Below, piece after piece: positions 12,401-25,200 of a stretch of 64,000 nucleotides of DNA; position 1 is the stretch's first letter, and every line of letters begins with the position of its first letter. The notes beneath the pieces are model-generated. The model saw only the letters and a list, made by a program, of their open reading frames with translations. It did no database searches and was not told the origin of the DNA. The stretch covers positions 5,584,187 through 5,648,186 of the forward strand of contig NW_025062475.1 in the NCBI RefSeq assembly GCF_000002995.4, in the 5' to 3' direction. Source of the DNA: Brugia malayi (Eukaryota; Nematoda; Chromadorea; Rhabditida; Onchocercidae). The position numbers were made by a program, and so were the translations under genes.

Positions 12401-13985
12401 GACTGATTAATTCGTTTCATCATTTCATGTGTTGGTACTGTAGGCAGATTATCGGTTCTATCAAATGTCTCTGACCCCCCAATATTTGTTGTCATAGCAC
12501 GCCGAATTATTGGGAATACATTACTGGTTGCCATTCTACCGCACTGTCCACCGGGTTCCGTTAATGATACATTAGTAACAGCAGAAAGAAGACATTTACG
12601 GATCATTTCATCCACCATCGTATTCGAAACCGTTCCGGTCTGTAATATTAGGTAAACAAAATATACTGAAAACTAAAAAACACATATAGTTATTCCTGAA
12701 TACTGTAAAAATACGCGAATAAAAAAAAGTACCGGTGCAGGATCCCTATTTACCAGTTCTATGTCTAATTCAGGTCTTCCACAAAAGCATGCCATCATGT
12801 AAATTTGATTCGCAATGCATGCCAAGTGTAATTCTATCTGAAATGAATTTTGGAAATATACAATGTTAAAACGTGTTTAAATATCACAAAATTTATTTAT
12901 TTATTCATTTAATTCACTTTTTTAAGAATAAAGTGGAAATTTTTATCACCAACCTCGCCGTGCAAGTCGATAATCTTTGCATCAAAATTGGTAACTAATA
13001 ATCGATCGCCCGTTCGCTGCGAACTCATCAGTTTGAGGTTTATTTCCGGTATACTAATTTTACCTTTCATAATCTGTAAGATAAATTATATGTGATAAAC
13101 ATAACTAATAAATAACTAATTATATACAATTACTAACTGAACCTACAAGATGATCATTCGGTGACTGTTGTAAGCGAATATCAGTGACACGTGGCGCTTT
13201 TGTAACATTCCTATTATCACTGAAACCTTCGAATAATACTTCAAATTTTCCCTGAAATTATAAATCATATACTATAATTAATAATTATGAATAATACATT
13301 TTGTTGACTACTACTAGTTTATATAAATATTTAAGATTGGTATATTGTCATGATAGTAGGAAGTGGCAATAATAATCGAAGTATAATAATTAAAAGAAAA
13401 GAAGAATTAAACTTATTTATTACAGGTATAGAAATTTTTTTAGCAGCTTCGTTCATAGCTATTATCCAAGCTTGCAATGTATCCGGTACACGGTGCATAT
13501 TATTGAATAACCATCCGATAATATCATTTAACCAATCTATTGAATACTGATCATTAATCCATTTGCTGCAAATTTTGACGCAAATTATAAAATTTATAAT
13601 TCAGTTGTGTCCAAAAGTTAATCCATTTAATTATTATTGTTTCACTACCAAATGTAATATCAAATGATAATAAATATGACATGATGGATAGATCGAAAAT
13701 TAGCACCTACAATGTAAACAAGTAATATTTAAGTCAAGTATTATTTTTGCTCTAAATCAAATATGAGAAATATTATCATATATGTATTTCAAATAAAAAT
13801 AATATTAATAATAACAGTAATCTCGTTGTTGATTTTTCGCACCTGGAAGTAGCACGGGACTTGATAGTAGTATCATTTATCCCAGTAGTTACTGTCGTCT
13901 GAGACGTACCTACTTTAGCAAGCATAAAATAGCACAATATGCCCACGATAAGCCAAGACATAATTAACCATGTTAATCCATCCAT
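6491..13985 (-). CDS. ER-anchored SMP-C2 lipid-transfer protein (C2CD2/TMEM24-like) with C-terminal C1 domain
   Basis: Twenty-one exons join in frame to give 859 residues: 13985-13843, 13565-13424, 13251-13147, 13073-12954, 12837-12733, 12639-12394, 11928-11862, 11463-11358, 11105-10853, 10683-10551, 10278-10202, 9928-9854, 9556-9434, 9311-9181, 9052-8961, 8407-8213, 8041-7924, 7798-7682, 7588-7515, 6983-6902 and 6566-6491. Residues 5-22 (WLIMSWLIVGILCYFMLA) form an N-terminal membrane anchor. Residues 48-287 resemble an SMP lipid-binding domain. A C2 domain follows at about 290-435 (YVVLEMDEPAQKFQT, FLGLAIVSLDEVR, LQGRPYRNDIITGNLTVQF), closest to C2CD2/TMEM24, which move phosphatidylinositol at ER-plasma membrane contacts. 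A low-complexity, Gln-rich and then basic region leads to a complete C1 zinc domain at 774-825. No PDZ domain is visible, which argues against PDZD8. One intron seems to use a GC donor (after 8213). Function is inferred from family. Confidence 0.88.
6680..6837 (+). repeat. Perfect 79 bp tandem duplication inside the last intron of the SMP-C2-C1 gene
   Basis: Two head-to-tail copies (6680-6758 and 6759-6837) starting AATTATGAATTTCCCAGAAT read as identical. The pair lies between the last two exons. Perfect identity suggests a recent event or an assembly duplication. Confidence 0.92.
8761..8945. repeat. Degenerate AAT/ATA simple-sequence tract in an intron
   Basis: A long run made almost only of A and T, built on imperfect AATAAT and AACAATAAT units, fills part of the intron between the exons at 8961-9052 and 8213-8407. 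No coding potential is visible. Confidence 0.7.
11222..11308. repeat. Short imperfect tandem repeat of a T-rich unit in an intron
   Basis: The unit TATCATTCAAATAC, followed by a T run, CTAAA and another T run, occurs twice, and a further partial copy of its tail follows. It lies in the intron between the two largest C2-domain exons. Confidence 0.7.
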
Positions 13986-16900
13986 GATTTTTTTTTTTTT
14001 ATTTTTTGTGATTTCACTTCAATTAATCTTCCTGAAACAATTCATTTATTGATAATAAGCATGAATATAATTGTGTCCGAATACCAAATATACTTTAAAC
14101 TACAATTTATTCTTCCATTACTACTACTGCTATTATTATGATTACGATTACTATTATTACGATTGCCGCCATTATTGCCCCAACTTTAGAGATAATACTA
14201 ATAAAAGCTAACAATTATGTTATTATGTTAATCATAATGCGTATCGCTTTTTTTCATATATCAGTTTACGATTGGTTCTTCGTGTTTTCATTCATTGCAA
14301 ATTTTGCAAATTATAAAAATTGGTCAACGGCTTGGGAGTATGTATTGATAAACTAATTAAACAATAATAGTGACAAGTCATAAAGATAACAATAAAATAG
14401 TAAACAACAAACTGAAGCAATGAAACGATTGTATTATTTTAGTTACATGATGAATAACTGTCTTAGTTCTCATTTAGTTAATTTCGTCAGAATATTGCAT
14501 ATTGTTTATTATTTCAACAAGCTTTATAATCAAAACTGGCATTATGATCACTACGAGCAAACATGCTATCTAAATCATTTATTAAAATTTTACTTTAAAC
14601 ATCTTACAATGTCAATAAATTTAAATCCTCCTTATGTGCAATAAAGATCCTCGTTAAACTAATAATAAATTTCATCTTTTTAATGCATATATATCGATTA
14701 CGAAATTTAAATCCTCTCCAATTACACAAAAAATACTTATTAAACTAGTATCATTTTTTCCATATTTCAAATTTTATTTTGATATTTCTAGGAAAAATAT
14801 TTAAAAAATTTAAAATATTTTAAGCATGTGTATATAAAAATATAATAAAGCATATACTTCATCAACAATGATGATGACGATAATAATAATTAGTAATAAT
14901 AATGTGATATTATTGATTATTATCATTATTATAGGAATAAATATGTACTATAACAGATAAGCAAATTATCATATAATTAATTACTAGGAATTACATTTGA
15001 AAGAATACTATGACTAATTCGAAGCAGAGGAAAAATTATTGTAATCAGTAAACGAATAATTGAAAACGAAATCTCTCAAATGAAAAGTTGTAATTCGTTT
15101 AAAAATTTTTAGAGAGAATAGCGACGAGAATTCTTGTTGATGTATAATGTAATTCAAAACTTCGCTAAGAAGTGCATTTAAGAACAGACACACAACTACA
15201 CACACAAACGTAACGTATATATGCACAGACCGAAAGAATATTCCGTTAACTGCACCAAATAGACATACGGAATAAATTTTGGTAGTACTTAACAAAAAAG
15301 AAAGGAAAAAGCGTTAAATTCATTGACATATAACATGACGTAAGAATGGAATGATTAAGCGCTAAAAACGTGAAAGAGTATGTAACCTGAAATGAATGCT
15401 TACAACATTTTTATCTATCTATTCAATTAGATTCATCCATTAAATGATTCACCTTTACTTCATCTTCCTCTTCTTCTTCCCACTCTTTCTCCTCCTTCTA
15501 TTCCTTTTTCTCCTCATCCTACTTCTTTCTTTCCCCTTTTTCTTTTTTTTAGCTTTTTTCTCATATACTTCTCTCCCTCTTCCTCACTCTCTTTTATTTT
15601 TTTCTTTTTACTTTTTCTTTTTTTTACATACGTTTAGTAATTCTGAAAATAAAAAAAAAAAACGATGAAGAGAAGAAAGGAAGTGATTTGGCTTTTTTTG
15701 CCGCTTCTCTTTGAAAGACATAGTTAACACTGAAAATTTTAACACTAATCGTTCATCCATTTGCAAAATTTTCTGATCGACCACAGCAACATATAAAAGT
15801 TTAAAATTCATGGAATAAATTTTATTACTTCCACACCTTTTTTTCTCTTCCTTCTTCCTCTCTCTCTTCCCCTCCTTACCTTTTTTCTCTTTCCCTATCC
15901 CCTTTCTGTTTCATTTTATGTTTAAAATTTTTAAGAAAATATTTTTGGAAAATCTTTTATTGCTTACATTTTTTGATAGCATTATAAACAAAACATTATT
16001 TTTCTTTTTATTTTATTTATTTTTTTTTCTTTTTTTTTTTTTTTTTGTTGCAGCTTGAGACGAATTTCTCATTTATGTAACCTAATTATTTTTAAAGAAT
16101 TGATCCAAATTTAACTTATAAATTTTTAAATCTAGATGCATATAACACAAATTGTCATGTGACAGGTAATCAAGTATGTGTCGTTATCATCAATCATCAT
16201 TTATCATCTTCGTCGTCATTATAATCATCATCATCATCAATCATATCATTATCATTCATAGGCATCTTTTCAAAATCACAAAATTTCAACACTACCCTAT
16301 ATTTTACATCCATTATTTTAAATGAACAATTCATTTCTCCCTTTCTCTTTCTCTCTCTCTTCACTTTTTCTCCTTCAATTATTTCTGCACTTCTGCACTT
16401 TTTTCAGAATAAACTAGTATTGCTAGCTTCATTACTTCTGTATCACATAAATAGCAAAGCTGTAATAGTATTATTACAATATATTTAGTGAAATATTATG
16501 CTTATATTTTTTTCCTTATTTTTTTAAAAATTTACAAATTTTTAAATCTAAATTTTTTGAAAATTTTTGAATTGGTTCAAAAATTATTTATATATATATT
16601 TCCTTCTTTTCTAACAAAATTTTAACATTACTGGAAATCATGTTAAAAGAATCATTAATCTTATCTTGTGATATCATAATGATAGTCAAACAGAAATTGC
16701 AGGAGTAGGAATCGGCTAGAGATTGACATTTTTCAAATTCATGAAACATTTGCGCAGAATGATGAACAAACACGCACACATGTACACAGGCAGACCTATG
16801 CACAAGCACATATACAAATGCATATATAAGCCTTAAAGTGACCTTAAACCTCTATCATTAATTGTAAAAAATTTAGTTCAATGAAAGATATAATGGACCA

Positions 16901-19900
16901 CAAAAATTTACTATCATTAAATTCTATCATTTAATTTAATGTCCCAAAACAGAAAAAAGGGAGCATTGCCTATGATAGCAATGGTTTCATTGATTTATAT
17001 CATTTTCAAATTTATTAACATATATCACATTTAATTCTTTCTAGTGGAAAGAAAAAAAGAACTTTAATTGAAACTTAAACAAAGTGAAAAATGAAAAGAT
17101 AATGGAACAAAATTTAATAAGAAATAGGAAATGAACTAAATCAGTTCCTTTTTTTCATTTTTTTAAACAAGATAACATCAACAGAATATTTTAGTTAGTG
17201 AAGTTTAATGATTTTCGTTTATTACAACAAAAGTAGCCGGAAAAAAAAGAGAAATGATTAAGATAAAATTTTTTTAACTAAAAGAAGTTTATATTGTCAA
17301 GATTAAAGTGAGATAAATTTAGATGCAGGATTAATTATTTGAAACTTTGAATAAATAAATCAATATATGTTTTTGAAAAATTGCACACCAGTAAATAAAT
17401 TTTTTTCGAAAAGAGTTTATTAAAATTCAAAACTAATTAAAATATCATCAATTAAATATATTTGAGTGTATGAAAATGATTTACCATGATATTATTGAGG
17501 AATAATTTGTTGATAAACGTCAGATTGCATCGAATTAAAACTGTGTTAAAAGTTGTTAACAAACCTTGCCGAAATATATTATTATTTGCTAAGCTTTTTC
17601 AACCATTATGTAGACAGTGCACATAGTTTATTACTGAAAATGAGTTTAAATGATACAATTGATAGAAATTTTGTAGTAGAAATTCGAATGCACGAATTTA
17701 AATATCACAAATTTAAATTATGAGTTGAATCGCTAGCGAGAAAGAAGTAACAAAAAATTATTGCAAATAAATGAGAACGATAGCGATAAATGTTAAGGAA
17801 TTTAAATTAGCTGTAAAGTATTTACGTTATTGCATAAATATATCTCAAATATTTGTAATCAGATATTTTATTATAGCAATAAATTAAGAAATTTGAAGGT
17901 ATTATGCTGTGATAAATTTTTAACATTCGCTAGATATACTATTTACATATTTTGGCATCAAATGGAACCATATGATTGAAGCATTCCATATATCAATTAC
18001 AATATATTTGTGTGGGAAAAAAATATCATAAGTTTTTATTTATTAACAATAAGATAATAAGATGGCAGTTAAGTAAGCATTTTAACAAAAATTTAACTAA
18101 TTTTGACAACATACAAAGAAACCACGCTATTTTGACATCAAGCACATGATTGAACCATTGTAGCAAGATGGATCTAATTAATTAGATTTGACAAACTTCA
18201 CCAAGAAATGTAGCTTTCATGCTATTACAATACTCAGTCATATCATTTCAAATAAAAAAACAAAAAACAAACGATTCGACTGCAGTATTTTTAACAAGAT
18301 CAATTAAATTAATTAATTTGCTAGGCTTTTCACTTTAGATGTTATCATTACAATAAGATAATGCGATGGTAGTTGTGTAAGCATTTCAACACAAATTAAA
18401 TTTAATTAATTTTCCAAACTTTTGATGATAGAAATGATATGATCGAGTCAAATATGACATGTAATATTCAATGTATTCGATATATGGAAACGATGTGATT
18501 GACTCTGCTGTATAATAACCAACGATACCAAGATGACATGGATCAGTTCCGAACAAATTTTAAATTGGGTAATGTTGAAAAAATAATCATAAATTAATGC
18601 TAAAATTGTTAAAATAATTCGTTGTTTTGTTCATTATTTCATCAGTTACTTACTGTGATTACATATGGTAAATTCTTTGGTATATATTGAAGGTTAGAAG
18701 AAAATGTCATATTGACACTTAAATTATTAGCGCTAATAGTTTAATCGATTTATCTAATCAATAAATAATAAAAATGTTAGGAAAAGATAGGGAGAAATAT
18801 AGAACCGGAAGTTATAAATAACAAAAGGTTAATGGTAAGAAATATTACATCCTTGTAATTAGAATTTAAAAAAAAAAAAAAGATTTGTGAAAAAAAAACG
18901 ACAAAAAATTGGTGGAAAGCCTGAGGAAAAAAGAAACGGTGAAACGGAATAAGAATAAAAGATAAAAGTGCAATCATCAATAAAAATTATACTAGATTTT
19001 GGTTTTTCGAAACTTTTTAATAGTAGTGGTAAACCAGTAATGGCATAAAATAGTAGCCGCAATAGTATAGAAAGTTTGAAATTTGCAGCACTATCTTACA
19101 GGACTAACAATAATTGCTTTTACGATAACAAATTAACAGATTTGTATTTATAAAGTAGAAACATATGTCGTATGAATTCATATATCGAAAATGAAAATTA
19201 ATCGCAATATTGTGATACATTATTCAGTGTCATGCATTCCGTCATACAATTGGATATAATATTTTCCTGAAAAAAATTCATATAATTAATTAGACAATAA
19301 TAATTCGATCGAATGAAACTTAATTTAGCTAATTTAAAGTCATAATATCTTTTTGACTTATTTCTTATAACTCATTCGCTTCCCAATTGTCATATTCTCA
19401 AAATTCTCAATTGTTTATGACTATTTTGATTTTCGTATAAACGAAGTTTATCAAACACCGAAATTTACATATCTGGGTATTCAAGCATTCAAATAACAAT
19501 CAATATTCCGTTATCTATAAAAAGATTAAAAGAGTGGGACGAACAATTTGCATTGTGGATACGGCGAGATGATGTTCGGCCTTCTTTTATGTGCTAGTAG
19601 AAGTGCGTGGGTGGAGAAGCATAGCATTGGAGAAAAGTTGAGTGTTACTTTACAGCACTTTTTTGCATACATACATTCCTATCTTTCTTCTCTTTTTTAA
19701 AATCTTATTTGCTTTAGTGTTTATTTGTTCATTGATTCGAGTGTAAGTACTTTGTTCTTTGTTTATTTACTAAATTTATCTATTCAAGTAATTGCTTAAT
19801 TTGTTTACTGATTTTATTTCTTCCTTCGTTTTTACTCTAAACACATTTTTCATTACTTTATCGCATTCCATATAATAAATTCTTCATCCTTTTAACCTTA

Positions 19901-19924
19901 TAGCTTGTGTTCTTACAATGTTGA
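13986..19924. other. 5.9 kb divergent intergenic region
   Basis: The flanking genes start at its two ends and point away from each other, so both promoters should lie here. I find no supportable gene. It holds long pyrimidine-only tracts (about 15450-15640 and 15835-15910), a TCA/ATC-rich patch (about 16180-16260) and an old imperfect duplication near 18050-18110 and 18350-18410 (shared GATGG, AGT, GTAAGCATTT and CAACA blocks). An open stretch at 19571-19700 starts ATGATGTTCGGCC but has no convincing splice partner. An out-of-frame upstream ATG at 19918 overlaps the start of the next gene. Confidence 0.55.
15450..15640 (+). repeat. Pyrimidine-rich (C/T) tract
   Basis: About 190 bases are almost wholly C and T, with units such as CTTCTTCTTCC and CTCCTCATCC. 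Such asymmetric purine-pyrimidine tracts can form triplex DNA. Here that is only a possibility, and the translated string of Phe, Leu and Ser is not a gene. Confidence 0.75.
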
Positions 19925-22242
19925 ATGACCGTAATTGACATAAAAGATCAAGGAGCATTGTGTTATTTAAACAATATAACATGTAAGGTTGTTCAGAAAC
20001 CAAATAAAAATTTACGAATTCAAGAAAAGAAAAATTAATATAACTTAACTGATAGTTTCTTGCTTGCGAAACAGTACTTTTAAATTGTGCAAACTACTGC
20101 TATCCTCGTTTTGACTGTGATGAATTATTATAAGAATTAAATTTCAATTTCTTTGTTAGAAGGGAATGATGACGTTGTTAATGAAGTCATTACGCATTCA
20201 TGAATCAACTGTTATTAATTTCAAAGTGAACTGAAATATATCATCGGAAGTACTGAAGGTTAATTTGAAATGCATTACATGTTAATTTATTTATCAAGCA
20301 CTGGCATCACAATCATCTGAGAAGCAAAAACAAAAACGCCAACGATTTGAACAAAAGAAGCTGAGTGAAAAAGAAGGAAGATTAGAAACAGCTGAAGTAT
20401 TAACAATACCGGGTTCATTACAAACAGTACTGGAAAATTTACCTTTGGTATATAATGTCGATGATAAGAATTTGCAACAAGTTACTGTCAGTGGTAATTT
20501 CTTTTTTATTTCTTTTAGTAGTTAAATTTTCTAATTAGGTAATCTGGTTAAGATCTTTCTCTTTCTTAATTTAATTGAATTTTTATTTGCATTCTCTTTC
20601 AAGATAATATTAAGACGGATAAAATTTTTTTGTGCAAAGAAATCTTGATCGTCAGAACAAATTTTTTTTTTTATTTTCATTTGTTTTTTGTTTTAATTTT
20701 AATTAGTTTGTTTATTTCTTCTATACTTAATACTAAACATTACTTTTTTTTGTCACTTGACTTTACTTATTTTCGTACTCATTTCATTTATAGAATATCA
20801 TTTTTGTTACTAGACGATCTCAGTTTTTTTTTTTTTTTTTTTTGTTTTTCATTTGCTTTTCCATTTTTTTATTTTTTGTTTGTAGTCTCTTATCAACTTC
20901 ATTTGTTTGTTCTATTTGCTTTTATTATTAAATATCATTCCCATCATTACATAGTTGAAATTTTTATTCTACGTTTGTTTTCTCTTCTACTGTGTAATTT
21001 TAATTTTTAATTTTAGCTCTAGTTTTGTTGTTTGTTTCTTTTTTGTTCAATTTCGTCTAGCCTATGGTGGTTGTTTGCATTCTATTGACGTTTTTTTGAC
21101 GATATGTGTCCCTCTTTATGTTTCATTAGCGATGTTTTTTTTTCGTTTTTTTTCTTGTTTTTTTCAGTTGAGTTATAAATATTTGAATTATATTTAATGT
21201 TTTTTTTTTCTCTCTCAGGAGCAAAAAATTATATGCAGAATTGAAATAGAAGAAAATAGCGGTATGTAAGGCAAATGTTAAAATAGCACTAACTCCAGTA
21301 GTTTTGAGAATTTCTCGACGAAATGTTTTGCTCTAATACTTCTCCGTTTTATCTGTCAGTCATTTCAAAATTTCATTTGGAAGCAGAAATAGTTATAATT
21401 TTTTTTCACCTTTTAATCGTTTTTTTTTTTAGTACTTGATTTCATACATGTTTTGAACTGAAATGGGTTAACCGACAATAAGGAATCAAAAAGAATTAGA
21501 AGATATATAAAAATAGTGTAGTAAATTTTTCTATAATAATATATATTTAATTCAGTGCATTCCTTTTTTATTCCTAATCGTATCGTCACAATTTCATCTT
21601 CTCTCATACATTGCACTTACGAATGATTGCTTGTTTTAACTGCTAAACTGCACTTTTATCATATAATTCGATGCAATTTACGTAACTAAATACCGGAATT
21701 AAGTGCTTGAATAAATGCATTAAAAAAAACATTTAATCACTGATGAGAGTAAATTATAGATTATCTTATTTTAATTCTCAGAACTGTCAGTTTTAACATT
21801 TGGTAACGTAAAACTCTAAAATTTCCAATCAAATATCAAAATTTCTCTATTCAAAGCTTATAGCGAGCTCGAAAAGTTGAAAATTAATAAACTAATTGAT
21901 GCGCTAATTGTTATTTCAAAGTTTCTGCTCAATTATTTCAAGATTTCTTCTTTTCCCTTTTTCTTCCATTTTTTTTCTCTTTTTTTTTTTTCAGCTGGAA
22001 ATAACGACAAGAATGAAAAGTTATCGTTCAAACGAGGTCATCATCGCCGTTCCTCCTATGAATCGGCACAGATCCAATTAACACATCATCCTCGACGCTT
22101 AAATTTCCATCACAATATCCATTGGATAAATAAGAAGTCCTTAACTACGCATGATACTTTCCTGAAGTGATTATTTCGCTTGCCATATCTCAGCAAACTT
22201 GTTTTCAATGTTATCGGCCAAGTTTTATGCCCATTCATCCCC

Positions 22243-22294
<52 letters not shown>

Positions 22295-25200
22295 TATTAA
22301 TTATTATTATTATTAATTATTGAATTTTATTAATAATAATTATTTGACATTATTGAAAGCAACTATGGTAATGCAAATTTCTTCCTTCATATTTTGTTTA
22401 CAATAACAGAGATCGAAAAAAAAATATCTAGTCTTTTTGCGCTACTCCCATTCTCTATCCTTCAAACAGGTTATTTAATATGAATCCAAAGGCAACGAGT
22501 CTCTTTTTCAGTATCATTCTATGGTTTCCTTACACTTATTGACTTACTTTTCTCATCATTCTGTACTATTTAGCCCTTAAATGAAATTCAATTTTTAAAT
22601 GTTTAATTCCAAGTTTTTTATGCTTTTTATTCATGTCTGAAATAAGTATGATTATTACTCAGTATTTCTGTGGAAATTTCATGCAATCACTTATTTTCAT
22701 TAATTGCTTATAGATTGCAATCACAGGTGTCATCAGAAATGAGGAAGTCACCGTCATCATTTTTCCACTCCAGTCATTTATCATGCTCAATTTCTTTCGA
22801 AAATGATTATGATGTAGAAGGATCTGATAATTCCTCACTTACTAGCTCAATGAATGTTGCAACTACTACTGGTGCTATGACAACTGTTACTTCAACTGTT
22901 ACTAGAACTGGAACAGCTCATGCTTCTGAAGTCGGTAAATATATCATCGAATAGTATGCATAGTGTTATCTTTAATTTATATGGTTAAATTTTTTTATGT
23001 ATTTTAAATTCCAAAGCTTTCGTATTTTAAGAAATTGCAAGTTTTAGATCTTCATTTACAGTATTAAAAATTCCATTTTCACTTAGCTTTACTTTCATAT
23101 GGTGTCAGTAAAAGTTAGGTAGTGTTGAAGTAGATTCAAATGGCTATGAATTTATCGAATGAATCTCTGATGATATAATGCTAGAAACTGAACTGTAATA
23201 ATTTCTTCATATAAGCGAGTGGATTGACTGAAATAATAAGGACTTAGTTCGGAATTTGTATTTAAATCTTATTACACTACTTTCAGTGAAAGAGATTTGA
23301 ATTGCAGAGATACTGATGTTGATAGTACAAATTCTGTGATAAACATTTTTCAGCATAACTTGGCAAACTTCTTAAGTGGTTTACAGGTGGATCTTTGAGT
23401 TTGAAACGGAGTTCACTAGACCTTCGTAATGAATTATTATCCGGAATTATACGTGATAATGATGATAATAGCGTTGATAATGAAGACAGAAACAGTGATG
23501 ACAGTACTAGTTTCGGTAATGTGGATAGTATGGTTGACAATAGTATGCAGAAGCGAGGTAACAAGGGTGGGCGAAATGCGTTGTCACTATTGTCTAATAC
23601 CTTCACAAGGTCTGTCCTTTATACATATGGATTGATTATGAAGGGCGCATTAAAAGAACCTTGAGAATAGGTGGAAATTACAATGCAGATTTAATCTATA
23701 TGTATGTATTATATATTTTTTTTTTTGGCAAATTGTATATCATAATTATGGGCCACATTTGAATTCATTTGATTTGAGTTATGGTCTTTTGTTGTCTTCA
23801 GATTAACATTTTTAGAAAATTGTTTTCTCGTAGTAAACAACACGAGCATCAGCGTACAAGTTCTTGGCGAATTTTTGGAAGTAAGAAATGGAAAAATATT
23901 GGGGGAAATCATGCAATTTTTACAACTGGTGCGTCCTGCAGTTCTGCAACTGATGATATATGCTGTTCTACCACCGGTTTGATTCTGGAAGATAGGCCAA
24001 GGTTCTATTAGATATTGACTTAAATTACTTCACTGATTGTTTTTATTGAGTTTGTTTTTCTAATTTACACGAAGATTGCGATTGGACATCCAGTTGAGGA
24101 GTCATTAATAAATGGCTGCATAAATATATGTATGTTTTTAAGCAGAGATCAATTGTCAGATGCCAAATTGTTCATCGTAGTCTCTGGCCTGAATGAGTTT
24201 CTTACGAATTAAAAATGCTATATCTGGAAAAAATTAATGTCCGAATGAAATATATAAACTTATCAATATGTTGGGACAAATTATATTCCGAATTTCACTT
24301 TTATTGTAGTACTCTGCCAGCAAAATCAATAGCAGAACAACGGCGTCATGAAGCGCAGTATCTGGCACTTATCGAAGCTACTAAACGTCAGGAAGCTAAA
24401 CGTGCACGTCAACGACAACAGTTATTAGAAATGAAGCGAAAAGAAGAAGATAAAGCTGCTGCGGCGGCTGAGGTGTGGTGCAGCCGAATTTTGCCTAATT
24501 GGGAAAATATGTATGTTTTTTTTCTTTTTTAAATGCTTTACGCAAAGTAAGCCTTGGTATTGGGAAAGCTCATTTATTCCTTTGAAGGTGCATTTTGGAT
24601 TTACTTTAGAACTTTGAGTTCTTTTTTGAGATTGCTTGTTTTAGATCCATGCCATTTGCTCAGACATGAATAAAATTCAAGTCATTAAAAATGATTCAAA
24701 TATAATAAATGATAATTCACTTGCTATGACTTAAATCCTAAATCTCGGTGCTTAAGATTTAAATTTGAATTTTTTTTTTGACGGAAAATGATAATTCATC
24801 CCCTTTTTTATTCGAGCTGGGAAAACCTATTGATATGAATAAATGACAGTTGGACATTATCTTCATATATATATGAAATATTCAGTTTACCAAAAATATG
24901 TCTTATTCTTCAATTGCCTTGTATAAACAAACAAAACAAAAAAAAAAAAAAAAAAAAAGACTTTAGTTGTATTCAGGTCGTTTTGTTCTGCTTAATTAGT
25001 TTACTAGTTTGTTCCAATGCACTAATGTTTAAAGTTCTGGGAATTCTTGGTTACATTATTTTAGTTTCAGAAAATAAATGTCTCATTTGTTTTCAGGAAA
25101 GACAGTAAACGTTGTCGTGAATTGTGGTGGCGTGGCATACCACCAAAGGTGCGTGGTCATGTCTGGTCTCTAGCTATTGGGAATGAGTTAAATTTAACAC

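Noticed and set aside
15444..15668. Leu/Phe-rich open frame
   Set aside because: It is the translation of a pyrimidine tract.
20630..21197. Two Phe-rich open frames
   Set aside because: They lie inside the second intron of the TBC gene and come from T-rich sequence.
21220..21262. Possible 43-base cassette exon of the TBC gene between CTCTCAG and GTATGT
   Set aside because: Its phases do not fit the flanking exons (in phase 1 it gives an in-frame stop), while the flanking exons join directly in frame.
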